64,000 nt of DNA, from positions 7,997 to 71,996 of the forward strand of contig JAEYSV010000011.1 in the NCBI GenBank assembly GCA_023434365.1, given 5' to 3'. Origin of the DNA: Bacillota bacterium. GTDB lineage: Bacteria > Bacillota > Clostridia > Lachnospirales > Lachnospiraceae. Both the position numbers and the translations under genes were made by a program. Of this stretch, positions 61,157 to 64,000 are shown piece after piece. Under the pieces are notes generated by a model. It was given only the letters and a program-made list of their open reading frames with translations. It did not search any database and was not told where the DNA came from. The number at the start of each line of letters is the position of its first letter. The stretch's first letter is position 1.

Positions 61157-61531
61157 TTACATCCCACCTTCTGATTTGTTAATCTCTTCTTCTATTAAAA
61201 ACAACGAAATATTCATAGCTATAATTATATTTCGAAAACGAGTATGATGAGAGGTACCCACAGCAAATTTAAGTTGAGCTTTTTCGCATTTCTTAATAAT
61301 GGAAGTCACAGGGCGTAAAGCTTCAATTAGTTCGTCTTTAGTGTACTTGTCCTTAATATTTTCGTTTTCCAATAAGGATTTAGCAATATACATTGCTTTT
61401 ATCCTGTTCTTTAAAAGTGTGTGCTGTGACGTACCTACAGCAAATTTAAGCTGAGCCTTTTCGCATTTACTAATAGTTGAAGTAACCATTCGTAGTGTTT
61501 CTTGTAGTTCTTCTCTTGTATATCTATCCAT
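61157..61531 (-). CDS. protein of two tandem 56-residue repeats
   Basis: A 124-residue protein consisting of two copies of one unit: DRYTREELQETLRMVTSTI and DKYTKDELIEALRPVTSII, each followed by KCEKAQLKFAVGTS-x-HT and a helix ending in LIE/LLE. ATG 61531 with AGGTTAATATA is the start. The unit is helical; the function is not known to me. It lies 3 bases from the MazG-like gene. Confidence 0.75.
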   Translation of the reverse strand: MDRYTREELQETLRMVTSTISKCEKAQLKFAVGTSQHTLLKNRIKAMYIAKSLLENENIKDKYTKDELIEALRPVTSIIKKCEKAQLKFAVGTSHHTRFRNIIIAMNISLFLIEEEINKSEGGM

Positions 61532-61604
61532 TATATTAACCTCACATTCATTAGCCTCTGACCAATTTGTACTATAATTTATTCCTTTATATAATCTCTT
61601 CCAA

Positions 61605-62117
61605 TTATAATTCAACATCAACTTGATACTCGCCATCAATCAAGATATAATTGCATCCATATTTTTTGCACATATCCAGATTACAAAGATTTTCTTTCAC
61701 CAACAGGTCTTCACATAAAGAAGAATCATCAAGTCGATTCTCAATAACATTTCCATAGTGTTGAATATCTTCAAAATGAGTTTCAATATATTTCTTTGTC
61801 ATGATAAGACAATAATAACGAATATGTTCTAAATATTCCATCGTAAAATCCTCTTTCCAGCTAAAAGGTATATAACATCCTTCAATGACCATATTTTGAT
61901 CATTTTCTATTGCTGTCTTTATCATTTCACGGACGATTGGCCACAAATAGTCAGTTAACTTGTCATCATCTTCCGGGGTTAGACTCGTCTGCTCGCTACG
62001 AATTAATCCCATTTTTAGATGATCAATCGACAGATAGGGATAACTATATTTTTGCAATAATTTCTGTGCTAAGTTCGTCTTTCCCGTATGTGTAGTACCT
62101 GCAATCAAGATTATCAT
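61605..62117 (-). CDS. P-loop kinase-like protein
   Basis: A 170-residue protein with an N-terminal P-loop IAGTTHTGKTNLAQKLLQ (about 4-21), then LSIDHLKMGLIR and NMVIEGCYIPFSW, the pattern of AAA_33/2-phosphoglycerate-kinase-like or zeta-toxin-like small-molecule kinases. The substrate is not known. Next to it lies an APH-family gene. Confidence 0.85.
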   Translation of the reverse strand: MIILIAGTTHTGKTNLAQKLLQKYSYPYLSIDHLKMGLIRSEQTSLTPEDDDKLTDYLWPIVREMIKTAIENDQNMVIEGCYIPFSWKEDFTMEYLEHIRYYCLIMTKKYIETHFEDIQHYGNVIENRLDDSSLCEDLLVKENLCNLDMCKKYGCNYILIDGEYQVDVEL

Positions 62118-62137
62118 TTATCATTCACCGCCTAATA

Positions 62138-63025
62138 TTATTGAGTCCTATACCATGTAGGAACAGGATTCTTCATACCATCATACCAACTAAGTACTTC
62201 ATCCGCCTGATTTATCATTGTGTCAATCTCATCTTGTCCAAAAGGAATTGCCCACGGAACGGAAGAAAGCGTGTTGCTTGAAATATAAAGAGCTAGCAGT
62301 CGCCAAAAATGCATCGACACAGCATTATCAAAATAACCATTTACCATTCCGGATGCGAACAACGGTGCTTTCTGCGCACACCAGACAATGCGATTGAACT
62401 CCTCCCATGGATCGCCATAATCGTCACGGTCAAAATCAATAATCTGCAACTTGCCATCATGATCAATCATCATATTTCCGATATGATAGTCACCATGCTG
62501 ATAGCATTGAGGGCGATCTTTCAGTAAATGACGATTTTCATTAATATAATTTATAAAGGCTTGTCCGTATTTGTATTTTATGGGACAATCATTGTACTTT
62601 TGAATATTACGGTCAATTTTACGATTAAAGCGAGTCTCCCAATCCTCCAGTGTTACCGTTGTTGGCACCGAATGGATTGTTTTTAGAATCTGGCCTGACT
62701 CAAATCCATATTCATACTGCTGCCTATCTGTCAAAAACCGTATTGTTTCTTCAGCATCTTTCCCGACAATAAAACTTTGGAGGGAATACACGCCCTCCTC
62801 ACAAATTCCGAATTCAATCGGCTGACACATTGGCACACCCAGAGCTGCAACTTTCTGCATCATTTCAAATTCGTCTTTTTTGCGGCTCAGCTTCTCCATC
62901 GGAGAAATTCGCAGTAGATATTTTTTTCCATCCACATTAGTTACACAATATTTTTTATCACTCGACCATCCTTTTGTTATCGGTTCTTTTTTCAGAATGG
63001 TATCATATATTCTTTTTATTGGCAT
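62138..63025 (-). CDS. aminoglycoside phosphotransferase (APH) family protein
   Basis: A 295-residue kinase-like fold: catalytic loop QHGDYHIGNMMID (about residues 182-194) and the metal-binding IDFDRDDYGDPWEEFNR (about 199-215), with an N-terminal ATP lobe TNVDGKKYLLRISP. These proteins phosphorylate antibiotics, choline or other small alcohols; aminoglycoside resistance cannot be claimed from sequence. Confidence 0.9.
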   Translation of the reverse strand: MPIKRIYDTILKKEPITKGWSSDKKYCVTNVDGKKYLLRISPMEKLSRKKDEFEMMQKVAALGVPMCQPIEFGICEEGVYSLQSFIVGKDAEETIRFLTDRQQYEYGFESGQILKTIHSVPTTVTLEDWETRFNRKIDRNIQKYNDCPIKYKYGQAFINYINENRHLLKDRPQCYQHGDYHIGNMMIDHDGKLQIIDFDRDDYGDPWEEFNRIVWCAQKAPLFASGMVNGYFDNAVSMHFWRLLALYISSNTLSSVPWAIPFGQDEIDTMINQADEVLSWYDGMKNPVPTWYRTQ

Positions 63026-63087
63026 AACCTGCTCCTTATAAGTATTTTCATCAAAGAATGTCTATCCCCTCACTTAATTATGCTAAA

Positions 63088-63618
63088 TCAGTTACCGACT
63101 ATATAATAATATTTATTCTTTGCATTAGAAAATGCAACTAAGAAACATATAGATGCTATAAATCCGATAATAATACATAACATTGCTATTGCTGTATAGA
63201 ACATTACTACATAAGACAAAATACTGAATATAGCAAGGATTGTCCATGTTGCCTTAAGCATGTATCCGTTCAGTAGCGTATTATATTTGATTTCCATATC
63301 GATTACACCCATAACGATATTATACGAAATACTCAGTGAGATAACAGAATCTAATACTCCAAGTAAAAGAGACAATCCACCCATTGAAAAAGTAATGCCC
63401 GTAAAATCCATATAATAGAGAATGCCCGTATATACTGCCATGATGATTGCGTATGGTTTAACTGTTTCAAAACGTGTACTTTCTCTTGCCATTTCTTCCA
63501 ATCCTTTTATCATTACTATGTAACCAACAAAATCAGGAATTAATCCAATCTGAGAGTAACCAAAAAACAGATTAAAGTCCAAAAATATTAATAAAAATCC
63601 AATAAATATCTTATCCAT
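63088..63618 (-). CDS. multi-pass membrane protein
   Basis: A 176-residue protein with four to five hydrophobic segments (IFIGFLLIFLDFNLFFGY; AIIMAVYTGILYYMDF; ATWTILAIFSILSYVVMFYTAIAMLCIIIGFIASICFLVAF). No family is recognised. It ends the gene list before the structured repeat at the window end. Confidence 0.78.
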   Translation of the reverse strand: MDKIFIGFLLIFLDFNLFFGYSQIGLIPDFVGYIVMIKGLEEMARESTRFETVKPYAIIMAVYTGILYYMDFTGITFSMGGLSLLLGVLDSVISLSISYNIVMGVIDMEIKYNTLLNGYMLKATWTILAIFSILSYVVMFYTAIAMLCIIIGFIASICFLVAFSNAKNKYYYIVGN

Positions 63619-63870
63619 AAGATTCTCCTTTATTACTTATATTATCAAATCTGCCTCGAACCACTTCTTTTACTATTCGTTATGCTCACCATTCTTTCTA
63701 TCTCTCACCATCATTGCTAGGCATATACCAAAATGAATTAATGTGATGTAAATAAGTTCTTGCACCTTTCGGCATTTGTGTCGCCGCATTAAAAACATTG
63801 TAATAATCACCAACACCCATAGATTATTATACCTCTCTCAAATCCATATTTCCATAAATTTCACATTTAC

Positions 63871-64000
63871 AAGAAAGAGTTTCGCTAGCGAAACTCTCCG
63901 CCTGCGGCGGGTCGCTTAGGCGACATTTTTCATTTCCGCCGCAGTGCGATCCTCGCGGAGCGTTTTTTGTGATATAGGAAATTAGCAATTTCCTATATCA
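63871..64000. repeat. structured repeat, copy 2
   Basis: It begins with the same palindrome GAGTTTCGCTAGCGAAACTC (63877-63896) as copy 1. Then the stem 63899-63910 with 63936-63948 encloses the hairpin GTCGCTTAGGCGAC, and a 14-bp hairpin 63970-63983 with 63987-64000 ends the window. The layout matches 40517-40645 although the stem sequences differ. 63619-63870 holds nothing I can support. Confidence 0.82.

Noticed and set aside
62138..63025. Call as an aminoglycoside resistance gene
   Set aside because: The APH fold is clear, but family members act on many substrates and nothing here points to aminoglycosides.

Overview
The window reads as chromosomal DNA of a low-GC, Gram-positive anaerobe, most likely a Lachnospiraceae/Clostridium-type Firmicute. 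The evidence is AT-rich intergenic DNA, strong AGGAGG-type ribosome binding sites, SPase II lipoproteins, a YesM/YesN-type two-component system, a LytTR/DUF3021 operon, a 4-hydroxybutyrate dehydrogenase and PucR-type control of GABA catabolism. There are no rRNA or tRNA genes, no IS transposase and no CRISPR array. Nearly all genes are on the minus strand; the exceptions are at about 2.9-3.2 kb, 14.0-14.8 kb, 48.4-49.5 kb and 50.1-51.0 kb.

Layout. 0-9 kb: small accessory enzymes, an FRG-domain gene next to two HEPN-like or hypothetical genes, and two decayed tandem copies of a methyltransferase. 9-13.6 kb: GNAT, serine hydrolase, short UvrA-like protein, and a GNAT gene broken by one stop codon. 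13.7-15.0 kb: a membrane-anchored gene flanked by two copies of a promoter-plus-hairpin unit that I read as a previously unrecognised small RNA family. 15.05-22.9 kb: a complete Wadjet (JetD-JetA-JetB-JetC) SMC-like anti-plasmid operon with its own promoter. 22.9-25.5 kb: LytTR-DUF3021-ABC exporter operon. 25.6-32.2 kb: lipoproteins and anchored proteins, a GNAT pair, and a structured leader RNA with a 10-codon ORF and tandem terminators. 32.6-40.4 kb: RbsABC-type sugar transporter, then YesN/YesM regulators and a degenerate ABC ATPase; AraC-type direct repeats lie at the transporter promoter. 40.5-40.85 kb: a large nested palindromic element. 41-43 kb: YtrA-type GntR/ABC operon with an operator array. 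43-49.5 kb: GABA-to-4-hydroxybutyrate cluster containing a fused, truncated amino-acid transporter remnant. 49.5-64 kb: mixed accessory genes (SDR, repeat-bearing lipoproteins, carbamoyltransferase-like protein, PstS-like lipoprotein, formamidase, Nudix, MazG-like, kinase, APH) and gene remnants.

How the genes work together. Wadjet is the clear defence system: an SMC-type motor (JetC), kleisin-like (JetA) and MukE-like (JetB) subunits and a Toprim nuclease (JetD). The transporter at 36.8-40.3 kb is probably controlled by the adjacent YesM/YesN pair. GabT and 4-hydroxybutyrate dehydrogenase form a two-step GABA pathway, with a divergent PucR regulator. The YtrA operon looks autorepressed.

The most unusual non-coding signals are the two-copy hairpin small RNA (13.72-13.83 and 14.86-14.96 kb), and a structured repeat at 40.52 and 63.87 kb whose stems differ in sequence between copies but keep their pairing. 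All similarity statements come from reading the sequence and family knowledge; no database search was run.
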